DNA of 64,000 bases from Allodiplogaster sudhausi. Lineage: Eukaryota > Nematoda > Chromadorea > Rhabditida > Diplogasteridae. Positions within the stretch are counted from its first letter, which is position 1. Each line of letters begins with the position of its first letter. Where the stretch lies: contig CALZFC010000022.1 in NCBI GenBank assembly GCA_945643635.1, forward strand, positions 42,953 through 106,952, read 5' to 3'. The translations under genes were made by a program, and so were the position numbers. Of this stretch, positions 27,201 through 42,200 are shown piece by piece. The notes beneath the pieces were generated by a model. It did not search any database and was not told the DNA's origin. It saw only the letters and a list, made by a program, of their open reading frames with translations.

Positions 27201-30200
27201 CCTTTGTACACCGTTCATGCCCGAATTTTCGTTTTAGAATTTATTTTTCGGGCTGGACATTCTAGAAAATTGCGTGTACATAGAGAAACCATGTAGAAAA
27301 CTGTTCCCTTTCTAGTGATAATAGGCAGGACTCATTGCTTCAGTTTTCTGAACTTTTCTCTCTTAATTTTGCTGCTAAAAGAGACCTTTGTACACCGTTC
27401 ATGCCCGAATTTTCGTTTTAGAATTTATTTTTCGGGCTGGACATTCTAGAAAATTGCGTGTACATAGAGAAACCATGTAGAAAACTGTTCCCTTTCTAGT
27501 GATAATAGGCAGGACTCATTGCTTCAGTTTTCTGAACTTTTCTCTCTTAATTTTGCTGCTAAAAGAGACCTTTGTACACCGTTCATGCCCGAATTTTCGT
27601 TTTAGAATTTATTTTTCGGGCTGGACATTCTAGAAAATTGCGTGTACATAGAGAAACCATGTAGAAAACTGTTCCCTTTCTAGTGATAATAGGCAGGACT
27701 CATTGCTTCAGTTTTCTGAACTTTTCTCTCTTAATTTTGCTGCTAAAAGAGACCTTTGTACACCGTTCATGCCCGAATTTTCGTTTTAGAATTTATTTTT
27801 CGGGCTGGACATTCTAGAAAATTGCGTGTACATAGAGAAACCATGTAGAAAACTGTTCCCTTTCTAGTGATAATAGGCAGGACTCATTGCTTCAGTTTTC
27901 TGAACTTTTCTCTCTTAATTTTGCTGCTAAAAGAGACCTTTGTACACCGTTCATGCCCGAATTTTCGTTTTAGAATTTATTTTTCGGGCTGGACATTCTA
28001 GAAAATTGCGTGTACATAGAGAAACCATGTAGAAAACTGTTCCCTTTCTAGTGATAATAGGCAGGACTCATTGCTTCAGTTTTCTGAACTTTTCTCTCTT
28101 AATTTTGCTGCTAAAAGAGACCTTTGTACACCGTTCATGCCCGAATTTTCGTTTTAGAATTTATTTTTCGGGCTGGACATTCTAGAAAATTGCGTGTACA
28201 TAGAGAAACCATGTAGAAAACTGTTCCCTTTCTAGTGATAATAGGCAGGACTCATTGCTTCAGTTTTCTGAACTTTTCTCTCTTAATTTTGCTGCTAAAA
28301 GAGACCTTTGTACACCGTTCATGCCCGAATTTTCGTTTTAGAATTTATTTTTCGGGCTGGACATTCTAGAAAATTGCGTGTACATAGAGAAACCATGTAG
28401 AAAACTGTTCCCTTTCTAGTGATAATAGGCAGGACTCATTGCTTCAGTTTTCTGAACTTTTCTCTCTTAATTTTGCTGCTAAAAGAGACCTTTGTACACC
28501 GTTCATGCCCGAATTTTCGTTTTAGAATTTATTTTTCGGGCTGGACATTCTAGAAAATTGCGTGTACATAGAGAAACCATGTAGAAAACTGTTCCCTTTC
28601 TAGTGATAATAGGCAGGACTCATTGCTTCAGTTTTCTGAACTTTTCTCTCTTAATTTTGCTGCTAAAAGAGACCTTTGTACACCGTTCATGCCCGAATTT
28701 TCGTTTTAGAATTTATTTTTCGGGCTGGACATTCTAGAAAATTGCGTGTACATAGAGAAACCATGTAGAAAACTGTTCCCTTTCTAGTGATAATAGGCAG
28801 GACTCATTGCTTCAGTTTTCTGAACTTTTCTCTCTTAATTTTGCTGCTAAAAGAGACCTTTGTACACCGTTCATGCCCGAATTTTCGTTTTAGAATTTAT
28901 TTTTCGGGCTGGACATTCTAGAAAATTGCGTGTACATAGAGAAACCATGTAGAAAACTGTTCCCTTTCTAGTGATAATAGGCAGGACTCATTGCTTCAGT
29001 TTTCTGAACTTTTCTCTCTTAATTTTGCTGCTAAAAGAGACCTTTGTACACCGTTCATGCCCGAATTTTCGTTTTAGAATTTATTTTTCGGGCTGGACAT
29101 TCTAGAAAATTGCGTGTACATAGAGAAACCATGTAGAAAACTGTTCCCTTTCTAGTGATAATAGGCAGGACTCATTGCTTCAGTTTTCTGAACTTTTCTC
29201 TCTTAATTTTGCTGCTAAAAGAGACCTTTGTACACCGTTCATGCCCGAATTTTCGTTTTAGAATTTATTTTTCGGGCTGGACATTCTAGAAAATTGCGTG
29301 TACATAGAGAAACCATGTAGAAAACTGTTCCCTTTCTAGTGATAATAGGCAGGACTCATTGCTTCAGTTTTCTGAACTTTTCTCTCTTAATTTTGCTGCT
29401 AAAAGAGACCTTTGTACACCGTTCATGCCCGAATTTTCGTTTTAGAATTTATTTTTCGGGCTGGACATTCTAGAAAATTGCGTGTACATAGAGAAACCAT
29501 GTAGAAAACTGTTCCCTTTCTAGTGATAATAGGCAGGACTCATTGCTTCAGTTTTCTGAACTTTTCTCTCTTAATTTTGCTGCTAAAAGAGACCTTTGTA
29601 CACCGTTCATGCCCGAATTTTCGTTTTAGAATTTATTTTTCGGGCTGGACATTCTAGAAAATTGCGTGTACATAGAGAAACCATGTAGAAAACTGTTCCC
29701 TTTCTAGTGATAATAGGCAGGACTCATTGCTTCAGTTTTCTGAACTTTTCTCTCTTAATTTTGCTGCTAAAAGAGACCTTTGTACACCGTTCATGCCCGA
29801 ATTTTCGTTTTAGAATTTATTTTTCGGGCTGGACATTCTAGAAAATTGCGTGTACATAGAGAAACCATGTAGAAAACTGTTCCCTTTCTAGTGATAATAG
29901 GCAGGACTCATTGCTTCAGTTTTCTGAACTTTTCTCTCTTAATTTTGCTGCTAAAAGAGACCTTTGTACACCGTTCATGCCCGAATTTTCGTTTTAGAAT
30001 TTATTTTTCGGGCTGGACATTCTAGAAAATTGCGTGTACATAGAGAAACCATGTAGAAAACTGTTCCCTTTCTAGTGATAATAGGCAGGACTCATTGCTT
30101 CAGTTTTCTGAACTTTTCTCTCTTAATTTTGCTGCTAAAAGAGACCTTTGTACACCGTTCATGCCCGAATTTTCGTTTTAGAATTTATTTTTCGGGCTGG

Positions 30201-33200
30201 ACATTCTAGAAAATTGCGTGTACATAGAGAAACCATGTAGAAAACTGTTCCCTTTCTAGTGATAATAGGCAGGACTCATTGCTTCAGTTTTCTGAACTTT
30301 TCTCTCTTAATTTTGCTGCTAAAAGAGACCTTTGTACACCGTTCATGCCCGAATTTTCGTTTTAGAATTTATTTTTCGGGCTGGACATTCTAGAAAATTG
30401 CGTGTACATAGAGAAACCATGTAGAAAACTGTTCCCTTTCTAGTGATAATAGGCAGGACTCATTGCTTCAGTTTTCTGAACTTTTCTCTCTTAATTTTGC
30501 TGCTAAAAGAGACCTTTGTACACCGTTCATGCCCGAATTTTCGTTTTAGAATTTATTTTTCGGGCTGGACATTCTAGAAAATTGCGTGTACATAGAGAAA
30601 CCATGTAGAAAACTGTTCCCTTTCTAGTGATAATAGGCAGGACTCATTGCTTCAGTTTTCTGAACTTTTCTCTCTTAATTTTGCTGCTAAAAGAGACCTT
30701 TGTACACCGTTCATGCCCGAATTTTCGTTTTAGAATTTATTTTTCGGGCTGGACATTCTAGAAAATTGCGTGTACATAGAGAAACCATGTAGAAAACTGT
30801 TCCCTTTCTAGTGATAATAGGCAGGACTCATTGCTTCAGTTTTCTGAACTTTTCTCTCTTAATTTTGCTGCTAAAAGAGACCTTTGTACACCGTTCATGC
30901 CCGAATTTTCGTTTTAGAATTTATTTTTCGGGCTGGACATTCTAGAAAATTGCGTGTACATAGAGAAACCATGTAGAAAACTGTTCCCTTTCTAGTGATA
31001 ATAGGCAGGACTCATTGCTTCAGTTTTCTGAACTTTTCTCTCTTAATTTTGCTGCTAAAAGAGACCTTTGTACACCGTTCATGCCCGAATTTTCGTTTTA
31101 GAATTTATTTTTCGGGCTGGACATTCTAGAAAATTGCGTGTACATAGAGAAACCATGTAGAAAACTGTTCCCTTTCTAGTGATAATAGGCAGGACTCATT
31201 GCTTCAGTTTTCTGAACTTTTCTCTCTTAATTTTGCTGCTAAAAGAGACCTTTGTACACCGTTCATGCCCGAATTTTCGTTTTAGAATTTATTTTTCGGG
31301 CTGGACATTCTAGAAAATTGCGTGTACATAGAGAAACCATGTAGAAAACTGTTCCCTTTCTAGTGATAATAGGCAGGACTCATTGCTTCAGTTTTCTGAA
31401 CTTTTCTCTCTTAATTTTGCTGCTAAAAGAGACCTTTGTACACCGTTCATGCCCGAATTTTCGTTTTAGAATTTATTTTTCGGGCTGGACATTCTAGAAA
31501 ATTGCGTGTACATAGAGAAACCATGTAGAAAACTGTTCCCTTTCTAGTGATAATAGGCAGGACTCATTGCTTCAGTTTTCTGAACTTTTCTCTCTTAATT
31601 TTGCTGCTAAAAGAGACCTTTGTACACCGTTCATGCCCGAATTTTCGTTTTAGAATTTATTTTTCGGGCTGGACATTCTAGAAAATTGCGTGTACATAGA
31701 GAAACCATGTAGAAAACTGTTCCCTTTCTAGTGATAATAGGCAGGACTCATTGCTTCAGTTTTCTGAACTTTTCTCTCTTAATTTTGCTGCTAAAAGAGA
31801 CCTTTGTACACCGTTCATGCCCGAATTTTCGTTTTAGAATTTATTTTTCGGGCTGGACATTCTAGAAAATTGCGTGTACATAGAGAAACCATGTAGAAAA
31901 CTGTTCCCTTTCTAGTGATAATAGGCAGGACTCATTGCTTCAGTTTTCTGAACTTTTCTCTCTTAATTTTGCTGCTAAAAGAGACCTTTGTACACCGTTC
32001 ATGCCCGAATTTTCGTTTTAGAATTTATTTTTCGGGCTGGACATTCTAGAAAATTGCGTGTACATAGAGAAACCATGTAGAAAACTGTTCCCTTTCTAGT
32101 GATAATAGGCAGGACTCATTGCTTCAGTTTTCTGAACTTTTCTCTCTTAATTTTGCTGCTAAAAGAGACCTTTGTACACCGTTCATGCCCGAATTTTCGT
32201 TTTAGAATTTATTTTTCGGGCTGGACATTCTAGAAAATTGCGTGTACATAGAGAAACCATGTAGAAAACTGTTCCCTTTCTAGTGATAATAGGCAGGACT
32301 CATTGCTTCAGTTTTCTGAACTTTTCTCTCTTAATTTTGCTGCTAAAAGAGACCTTTGTACACCGTTCATGCCCGAATTTTCGTTTTAGAATTTATTTTT
32401 CGGGCTGGACATTCTAGAAAATTGCGTGTACATAGAGAAACCATGTAGAAAACTGTTCCCTTTCTAGTGATAATAGGCAGGACTCATTGCTTCAGTTTTC
32501 TGAACTTTTCTCTCTTAATTTTGCTGCTAAAAGAGACCTTTGTACACCGTTCATGCCCGAATTTTCGTTTTAGAATTTATTTTTCGGGCTGGACATTCTA
32601 GAAAATTGCGTGTACATAGAGAAACCATGTAGAAAACTGTTCCCTTTCTAGTGATAATAGGCAGGACTCATTGCTTCAGTTTTCTGAACTTTTCTCTCTT
32701 AATTTTGCTGCTAAAAGAGACCTTTGTACACCGTTCATGCCCGAATTTTCGTTTTAGAATTTATTTTTCGGGCTGGACATTCTAGAAAATTGCGTGTACA
32801 TAGAGAAACCATGTAGAAAACTGTTCCCTTTCTAGTGATAATAGGCAGGACTCATTGCTTCAGTTTTCTGAACTTTTCTCTCTTAATTTTGCTGCTAAAA
32901 GAGACCTTTGTACACCGTTCATGCCCGAATTTTCGTTTTAGAATTTATTTTTCGGGCTGGACATTCTAGAAAATTGCGTGTACATAGAGAAACCATGTAG
33001 AAAACTGTTCCCTTTCTAGTGATAATAGGCAGGACTCATTGCTTCAGTTTTCTGAACTTTTCTCTCTTAATTTTGCTGCTAAAAGAGACCTTTGTACACC
33101 GTTCATGCCCGAATTTTCGTTTTAGAATTTATTTTTCGGGCTGGACATTCTAGAAAATTGCGTGTACATAGAGAAACCATGTAGAAAACTGTTCCCTTTC

Positions 33201-36200
33201 TAGTGATAATAGGCAGGACTCATTGCTTCAGTTTTCTGAACTTTTCTCTCTTAATTTTGCTGCTAAAAGAGACCTTTGTACACCGTTCATGCCCGAATTT
33301 TCGTTTTAGAATTTATTTTTCGGGCTGGACATTCTAGAAAATTGCGTGTACATAGAGAAACCATGTAGAAAACTGTTCCCTTTCTAGTGATAATAGGCAG
33401 GACTCATTGCTTCAGTTTTCTGAACTTTTCTCTCTTAATTTTGCTGCTAAAAGAGACCTTTGTACACCGTTCATGCCCGAATTTTCGTTTTAGAATTTAT
33501 TTTTCGGGCTGGACATTCTAGAAAATTGCGTGTACATAGAGAAACCATGTAGAAAACTGTTCCCTTTCTAGTGATAATAGGCAGGACTCATTGCTTCAGT
33601 TTTCTGAACTTTTCTCTCTTAATTTTGCTGCTAAAAGAGACCTTTGTACACCGTTCATGCCCGAATTTTCGTTTTAGAATTTATTTTTCGGGCTGGACAT
33701 TCTAGAAAATTGCGTGTACATAGAGAAACCATGTAGAAAACTGTTCCCTTTCTAGTGATAATAGGCAGGACTCATTGCTTCAGTTTTCTGAACTTTTCTC
33801 TCTTAATTTTGCTGCTAAAAGAGACCTTTGTACACCGTTCATGCCCGAATTTTCGTTTTAGAATTTATTTTTCGGGCTGGACATTCTAGAAAATTGCGTG
33901 TACATAGAGAAACCATGTAGAAAACTGTTCCCTTTCTAGTGATAATAGGCAGGACTCATTGCTTCAGTTTTCTGAACTTTTCTCTCTTAATTTTGCTGCT
34001 AAAAGAGACCTTTGTACACCGTTCATGCCCGAATTTTCGTTTTAGAATTTATTTTTCGGGCTGGACATTCTAGAAAATTGCGTGTACATAGAGAAACCAT
34101 GTAGAAAACTGTTCCCTTTCTAGTGATAATAGGCAGGACTCATTGCTTCAGTTTTCTGAACTTTTCTCTCTTAATTTTGCTGCTAAAAGAGACCTTTGTA
34201 CACCGTTCATGCCCGAATTTTCGTTTTAGAATTTATTTTTCGGGCTGGACATTCTAGAAAATTGCGTGTACATAGAGAAACCATGTAGAAAACTGTTCCC
34301 TTTCTAGTGATAATAGGCAGGACTCATTGCTTCAGTTTTCTGAACTTTTCTCTCTTAATTTTGCTGCTAAAAGAGACCTTTGTACACCGTTCATGCCCGA
34401 ATTTTCGTTTTAGAATTTATTTTTCGGGCTGGACATTCTAGAAAATTGCGTGTACATAGAGAAACCATGTAGAAAACTGTTCCCTTTCTAGTGATAATAG
34501 GCAGGACTCATTGCTTCAGTTTTCTGAACTTTTCTCTCTTAATTTTGCTGCTAAAAGAGACCTTTGTACACCGTTCATGCCCGAATTTTCGTTTTAGAAT
34601 TTATTTTTCGGGCTGGACATTCTAGAAAATTGCGTGTACATAGAGAAACCATGTAGAAAACTGTTCCCTTTCTAGTGATAATAGGCAGGACTCATTGCTT
34701 CAGTTTTCTGAACTTTTCTCTCTTAATTTTGCTGCTAAAAGAGACCTTTGTACACCGTTCATGCCCGAATTTTCGTTTTAGAATTTATTTTTCGGGCTGG
34801 ACATTCTAGAAAATTGCGTGTACATAGAGAAACCATGTAGAAAACTGTTCCCTTTCTAGTGATAATAGGCAGGACTCATTGCTTCAGTTTTCTGAACTTT
34901 TCTCTCTTAATTTTGCTGCTAAAAGAGACCTTTGTACACCGTTCATGCCCGAATTTTCGTTTTAGAATTTATTTTTCGGGCTGGACATTCTAGAAAATTG
35001 CGTGTACATAGAGAAACCATGTAGAAAACTGTTCCCTTTCTAGTGATAATAGGCAGGACTCATTGCTTCAGTTTTCTGAACTTTTCTCTCTTAATTTTGC
35101 TGCTAAAAGAGACCTTTGTACACCGTTCATGCCCGAATTTTCGTTTTAGAATTTATTTTTCGGGCTGGACATTCTAGAAAATTGCGTGTACATAGAGAAA
35201 CCATGTAGAAAACTGTTCCCTTTCTAGTGATAATAGGCAGGACTCATTGCTTCAGTTTTCTGAACTTTTCTCTCTTAATTTTGCTGCTAAAAGAGACCTT
35301 TGTACACCGTTCATGCCCGAATTTTCGTTTTAGAATTTATTTTTCGGGCTGGACATTCTAGAAAATTGCGTGTACATAGAGAAACCATGTAGAAAACTGT
35401 TCCCTTTCTAGTGATAATAGGCAGGACTCATTGCTTCAGTTTTCTGAACTTTTCTCTCTTAATTTTGCTGCTAAAAGAGACCTTTGTACACCGTTCATGC
35501 CCGAATTTTCGTTTTAGAATTTATTTTTCGGGCTGGACATTCTAGAAAATTGCGTGTACATAGAGAAACCATGTAGAAAACTGTTCCCTTTCTAGTGATA
35601 ATAGGCAGGACTCATTGCTTCAGTTTTCTGAACTTTTCTCTCTTAATTTTGCTGCTAAAAGAGACCTTTGTACACCGTTCATGCCCGAATTTTCGTTTTA
35701 GAATTTATTTTTCGGGCTGGACATTCTAGAAAATTGCGTGTACATAGAGAAACCATGTAGAAAACTGTTCCCTTTCTAGTGATAATAGGCAGGACTCATT
35801 GCTTCAGTTTTCTGAACTTTTCTCTCTTAATTTTGCTGCTAAAAGAGACCTTTGTACACCGTTCATGCCCGAATTTTCGTTTTAGAATTTATTTTTCGGG
35901 CTGGACATTCTAGAAAATTGCGTGTACATAGAGAAACCATGTAGAAAACTGTTCCCTTTCTAGTGATAATAGGCAGGACTCATTGCTTCAGTTTTCTGAA
36001 CTTTTCTCTCTTAATTTTGCTGCTAAAAGAGACCTTTGTACACCGTTCATGCCCGAATTTTCGTTTTAGAATTTATTTTTCGGGCTGGACATTCTAGAAA
36101 ATTGCGTGTACATAGAGAAACCATGTAGAAAACTGTTCCCTTTCTAGTGATAATAGGCAGGACTCATTGCTTCAGTTTTCTGAACTTTTCTCTCTTAATT

Positions 36201-39200
36201 TTGCTGCTAAAAGAGACCTTTGTACACCGTTCATGCCCGAATTTTCGTTTTAGAATTTATTTTTCGGGCTGGACATTCTAGAAAATTGCGTGTACATAGA
36301 GAAACCATGTAGAAAACTGTTCCCTTTCTAGTGATAATAGGCAGGACTCATTGCTTCAGTTTTCTGAACTTTTCTCTCTTAATTTTGCTGCTAAAAGAGA
36401 CCTTTGTACACCGTTCATGCCCGAATTTTCGTTTTAGAATTTATTTTTCGGGCTGGACATTCTAGAAAATTGCGTGTACATAGAGAAACCATGTAGAAAA
36501 CTGTTCCCTTTCTAGTGATAATAGGCAGGACTCATTGCTTCAGTTTTCTGAACTTTTCTCTCTTAATTTTGCTGCTAAAAGAGACCTTTGTACACCGTTC
36601 ATGCCCGAATTTTCGTTTTAGAATTTATTTTTCGGGCTGGACATTCTAGAAAATTGCGTGTACATAGAGAAACCATGTAGAAAACTGTTCCCTTTCTAGT
36701 GATAATAGGCAGGACTCATTGCTTCAGTTTTCTGAACTTTTCTCTCTTAATTTTGCTGCTAAAAGAGACCTTTGTACACCGTTCATGCCCGAATTTTCGT
36801 TTTAGAATTTATTTTTCGGGCTGGACATTCTAGAAAATTGCGTGTACATAGAGAAACCATGTAGAAAACTGTTCCCTTTCTAGTGATAATAGGCAGGACT
36901 CATTGCTTCAGTTTTCTGAACTTTTCTCTCTTAATTTTGCTGCTAAAAGAGACCTTTGTACACCGTTCATGCCCGAATTTTCGTTTTAGAATTTATTTTT
37001 CGGGCTGGACATTCTAGAAAATTGCGTGTACATAGAGAAACCATGTAGAAAACTGTTCCCTTTCTAGTGATAATAGGCAGGACTCATTGCTTCAGTTTTC
37101 TGAACTTTTCTCTCTTAATTTTGCTGCTAAAAGAGACCTTTGTACACCGTTCATGCCCGAATTTTCGTTTTAGAATTTATTTTTCGGGCTGGACATTCTA
37201 GAAAATTGCGTGTACATAGAGAAACCATGTAGAAAACTGTTCCCTTTCTAGTGATAATAGGCAGGACTCATTGCTTCAGTTTTCTGAACTTTTCTCTCTT
37301 AATTTTGCTGCTAAAAGAGACCTTTGTACACCGTTCATGCCCGAATTTTCGTTTTAGAATTTATTTTTCGGGCTGGACATTCTAGAAAATTGCGTGTACA
37401 TAGAGAAACCATGTAGAAAACTGTTCCCTTTCTAGTGATAATAGGCAGGACTCATTGCTTCAGTTTTCTGAACTTTTCTCTCTTAATTTTGCTGCTAAAA
37501 GAGACCTTTGTACACCGTTCATGCCCGAATTTTCGTTTTAGAATTTATTTTTCGGGCTGGACATTCTAGAAAATTGCGTGTACATAGAGAAACCATGTAG
37601 AAAACTGTTCCCTTTCTAGTGATAATAGGCAGGACTCATTGCTTCAGTTTTCTGAACTTTTCTCTCTTAATTTTGCTGCTAAAAGAGACCTTTGTACACC
37701 GTTCATGCCCGAATTTTCGTTTTAGAATTTATTTTTCGGGCTGGACATTCTAGAAAATTGCGTGTACATAGAGAAACCATGTAGAAAACTGTTCCCTTTC
37801 TAGTGATAATAGGCAGGACTCATTGCTTCAGTTTTCTGAACTTTTCTCTCTTAATTTTGCTGCTAAAAGAGACCTTTGTACACCGTTCATGCCCGAATTT
37901 TCGTTTTAGAATTTATTTTTCGGGCTGGACATTCTAGAAAATTGCGTGTACATAGAGAAACCATGTAGAAAACTGTTCCCTTTCTAGTGATAATAGGCAG
38001 GACTCATTGCTTCAGTTTTCTGAACTTTTCTCTCTTAATTTTGCTGCTAAAAGAGACCTTTGTACACCGTTCATGCCCGAATTTTCGTTTTAGAATTTAT
38101 TTTTCGGGCTGGACATTCTAGAAAATTGCGTGTACATAGAGAAACCATGTAGAAAACTGTTCCCTTTCTAGTGATAATAGGCAGGACTCATTGCTTCAGT
38201 TTTCTGAACTTTTCTCTCTTAATTTTGCTGCTAAAAGAGACCTTTGTACACCGTTCATGCCCGAATTTTCGTTTTAGAATTTATTTTTCGGGCTGGACAT
38301 TCTAGAAAATTGCGTGTACATAGAGAAACCATGTAGAAAACTGTTCCCTTTCTAGTGATAATAGGCAGGACTCATTGCTTCAGTTTTCTGAACTTTTCTC
38401 TCTTAATTTTGCTGCTAAAAGAGACCTTTGTACACCGTTCATGCCCGAATTTTCGTTTTAGAATTTATTTTTCGGGCTGGACATTCTAGAAAATTGCGTG
38501 TACATAGAGAAACCATGTAGAAAACTGTTCCCTTTCTAGTGATAATAGGCAGGACTCATTGCTTCAGTTTTCTGAACTTTTCTCTCTTAATTTTGCTGCT
38601 AAAAGAGACCTTTGTACACCGTTCATGCCCGAATTTTCGTTTTAGAATTTATTTTTCGGGCTGGACATTCTAGAAAATTGCGTGTACATAGAGAAACCAT
38701 GTAGAAAACTGTTCCCTTTCTAGTGATAATAGGCAGGACTCATTGCTTCAGTTTTCTGAACTTTTCTCTCTTAATTTTGCTGCTAAAAGAGACCTTTGTA
38801 CACCGTTCATGCCCGAATTTTCGTTTTAGAATTTATTTTTCGGGCTGGACATTCTAGAAAATTGCGTGTACATAGAGAAACCATGTAGAAAACTGTTCCC
38901 TTTCTAGTGATAATAGGCAGGACTCATTGCTTCAGTTTTCTGAACTTTTCTCTCTTAATTTTGCTGCTAAAAGAGACCTTTGTACACCGTTCATGCCCGA
39001 ATTTTCGTTTTAGAATTTATTTTTCGGGCTGGACATTCTAGAAAATTGCGTGTACATAGAGAAACCATGTAGAAAACTGTTCCCTTTCTAGTGATAATAG
39101 GCAGGACTCATTGCTTCAGTTTTCTGAACTTTTCTCTCTTAATTTTGCTGCTAAAAGAGACCTTTGTACACCGTTCATGCCCGAATTTTCGTTTTAGAAT

Positions 39201-42200
39201 TTATTTTTCGGGCTGGACATTCTAGAAAATTGCGTGTACATAGAGAAACCATGTAGAAAACTGTTCCCTTTCTAGTGATAATAGGCAGGACTCATTGCTT
39301 CAGTTTTCTGAACTTTTCTCTCTTAATTTTGCTGCTAAAAGAGACCTTTGTACACCGTTCATGCCCGAATTTTCGTTTTAGAATTTATTTTTCGGGCTGG
39401 ACATTCTAGAAAATTGCGTGTACATAGAGAAACCATGTAGAAAACTGTTCCCTTTCTAGTGATAATAGGCAGGACTCATTGCTTCAGTTTTCTGAACTTT
39501 TCTCTCTTAATTTTGCTGCTAAAAGAGACCTTTGTACACCGTTCATGCCCGAATTTTCGTTTTAGAATTTATTTTTCGGGCTGGACATTCTAGAAAATTG
39601 CGTGTACATAGAGAAACCATGTAGAAAACTGTTCCCTTTCTAGTGATAATAGGCAGGACTCATTGCTTCAGTTTTCTGAACTTTTCTCTCTTAATTTTGC
39701 TGCTAAAAGAGACCTTTGTACACCGTTCATGCCCGAATTTTCGTTTTAGAATTTATTTTTCGGGCTGGACATTCTAGAAAATTGCGTGTACATAGAGAAA
39801 CCATGTAGAAAACTGTTCCCTTTCTAGTGATAATAGGCAGGACTCATTGCTTCAGTTTTCTGAACTTTTCTCTCTTAATTTTGCTGCTAAAAGAGACCTT
39901 TGTACACCGTTCATGCCCGAATTTTCGTTTTAGAATTTATTTTTCGGGCTGGACATTCTAGAAAATTGCGTGTACATAGAGAAACCATGTAGAAAACTGT
40001 TCCCTTTCTAGTGATAATAGGCAGGACTCATTGCTTCAGTTTTCTGAACTTTTCTCTCTTAATTTTGCTGCTAAAAGAGACCTTTGTACACCGTTCATGC
40101 CCGAATTTTCGTTTTAGAATTTATTTTTCGGGCTGGACATTCTAGAAAATTGCGTGTACATAGAGAAACCATGTAGAAAACTGTTCCCTTTCTAGTGATA
40201 ATAGGCAGGACTCATTGCTTCAGTTTTCTGAACTTTTCTCTCTTAATTTTGCTGCTAAAAGAGACCTTTGTACACCGTTCATGCCCGAATTTTCGTTTTA
40301 GAATTTATTTTTCGGGCTGGACATTCTAGAAAATTGCGTGTACATAGAGAAACCATGTAGAAAACTGTTCCCTTTCTAGTGATAATAGGCAGGACTCATT
40401 GCTTCAGTTTTCTGAACTTTTCTCTCTTAATTTTGCTGCTAAAAGAGACCTTTGTACACCGTTCATGCCCGAATTTTCGTTTTAGAATTTATTTTTCGGG
40501 CTGGACATTCTAGAAAATTGCGTGTACATAGAGAAACCATGTAGAAAACTGTTCCCTTTCTAGTGATAATAGGCAGGACTCATTGCTTCAGTTTTCTGAA
40601 CTTTTCTCTCTTAATTTTGCTGCTAAAAGAGACCTTTGTACACCGTTCATGCCCGAATTTTCGTTTTAGAATTTATTTTTCGGGCTGGACATTCTAGAAA
40701 ATTGCGTGTACATAGAGAAACCATGTAGAAAACTGTTCCCTTTCTAGTGATAATAGGCAGGACTCATTGCTTCAGTTTTCTGAACTTTTCTCTCTTAATT
40801 TTGCTGCTAAAAGAGACCTTTGTACACCGTTCATGCCCGAATTTTCGTTTTAGAATTTATTTTTCGGGCTGGACATTCTAGAAAATTGCGTGTACATAGA
40901 GAAACCATGTAGAAAACTGTTCCCTTTCTAGTGATAATAGGCAGGACTCATTGCTTCAGTTTTCTGAACTTTTCTCTCTTAATTTTGCTGCTAAAAGAGA
41001 CCTTTGTACACCGTTCATGCCCGAATTTTCGTTTTAGAATTTATTTTTCGGGCTGGACATTCTAGAAAATTGCGTGTACATAGAGAAACCATGTAGAAAA
41101 CTGTTCCCTTTCTAGTGATAATAGGCAGGACTCATTGCTTCAGTTTTCTGAACTTTTCTCTCTTAATTTTGCTGCTAAAAGAGACCTTTGTACACCGTTC
41201 ATGCCCGAATTTTCGTTTTAGAATTTATTTTTCGGGCTGGACATTCTAGAAAATTGCGTGTACATAGAGAAACCATGTAGAAAACTGTTCCCTTTCTAGT
41301 GATAATAGGCAGGACTCATTGCTTCAGTTTTCTGAACTTTTCTCTCTTAATTTTGCTGCTAAAAGAGACCTTTGTACACCGTTCATGCCCGAATTTTCGT
41401 TTTAGAATTTATTTTTCGGGCTGGACATTCTAGAAAATTGCGTGTACATAGAGAAACCATGTAGAAAACTGTTCCCTTTCTAGTGATAATAGGCAGGACT
41501 CATTGCTTCAGTTTTCTGAACTTTTCTCTCTTAATTTTGCTGCTAAAAGAGACCTTTGTACACCGTTCATGCCCGAATTTTCGTTTTAGAATTTATTTTT
41601 CGGGCTGGACATTCTAGAAAATTGCGTGTACATAGAGAAACCATGTAGAAAACTGTTCCCTTTCTAGTGATAATAGGCAGGACTCATTGCTTCAGTTTTC
41701 TGAACTTTTCTCTCTTAATTTTGCTGCTAAAAGAGACCTTTGTACACCGTTCATGCCCGAATTTTCGTTTTAGAATTTATTTTTCGGGCTGGACATTCTA
41801 GAAAATTGCGTGTACATAGAGAAACCATGTAGAAAACTGTTCCCTTTCTAGTGATAATAGGCAGGACTCATTGCTTCAGTTTTCTGAACTTTTCTCTCTT
41901 AATTTTGCTGCTAAAAGAGACCTTTGTACACCGTTCATGCCCGAATTTTCGTTTTAGAATTTATTTTTCGGGCTGGACATTCTAGAAAATTGCGTGTACA
42001 TAGAGAAACCATGTAGAAAACTGTTCCCTTTCTAGTGATAATAGGCAGGACTCATTGCTTCAGTTTTCTGAACTTTTCTCTCTTAATTTTGCTGCTAAAA
42101 GAGACCTTTGTACACCGTTCATGCCCGAATTTTCGTTTTAGAATTTATTTTTCGGGCTGGACATTCTAGAAAATTGCGTGTACATAGAGAAACCATGTAG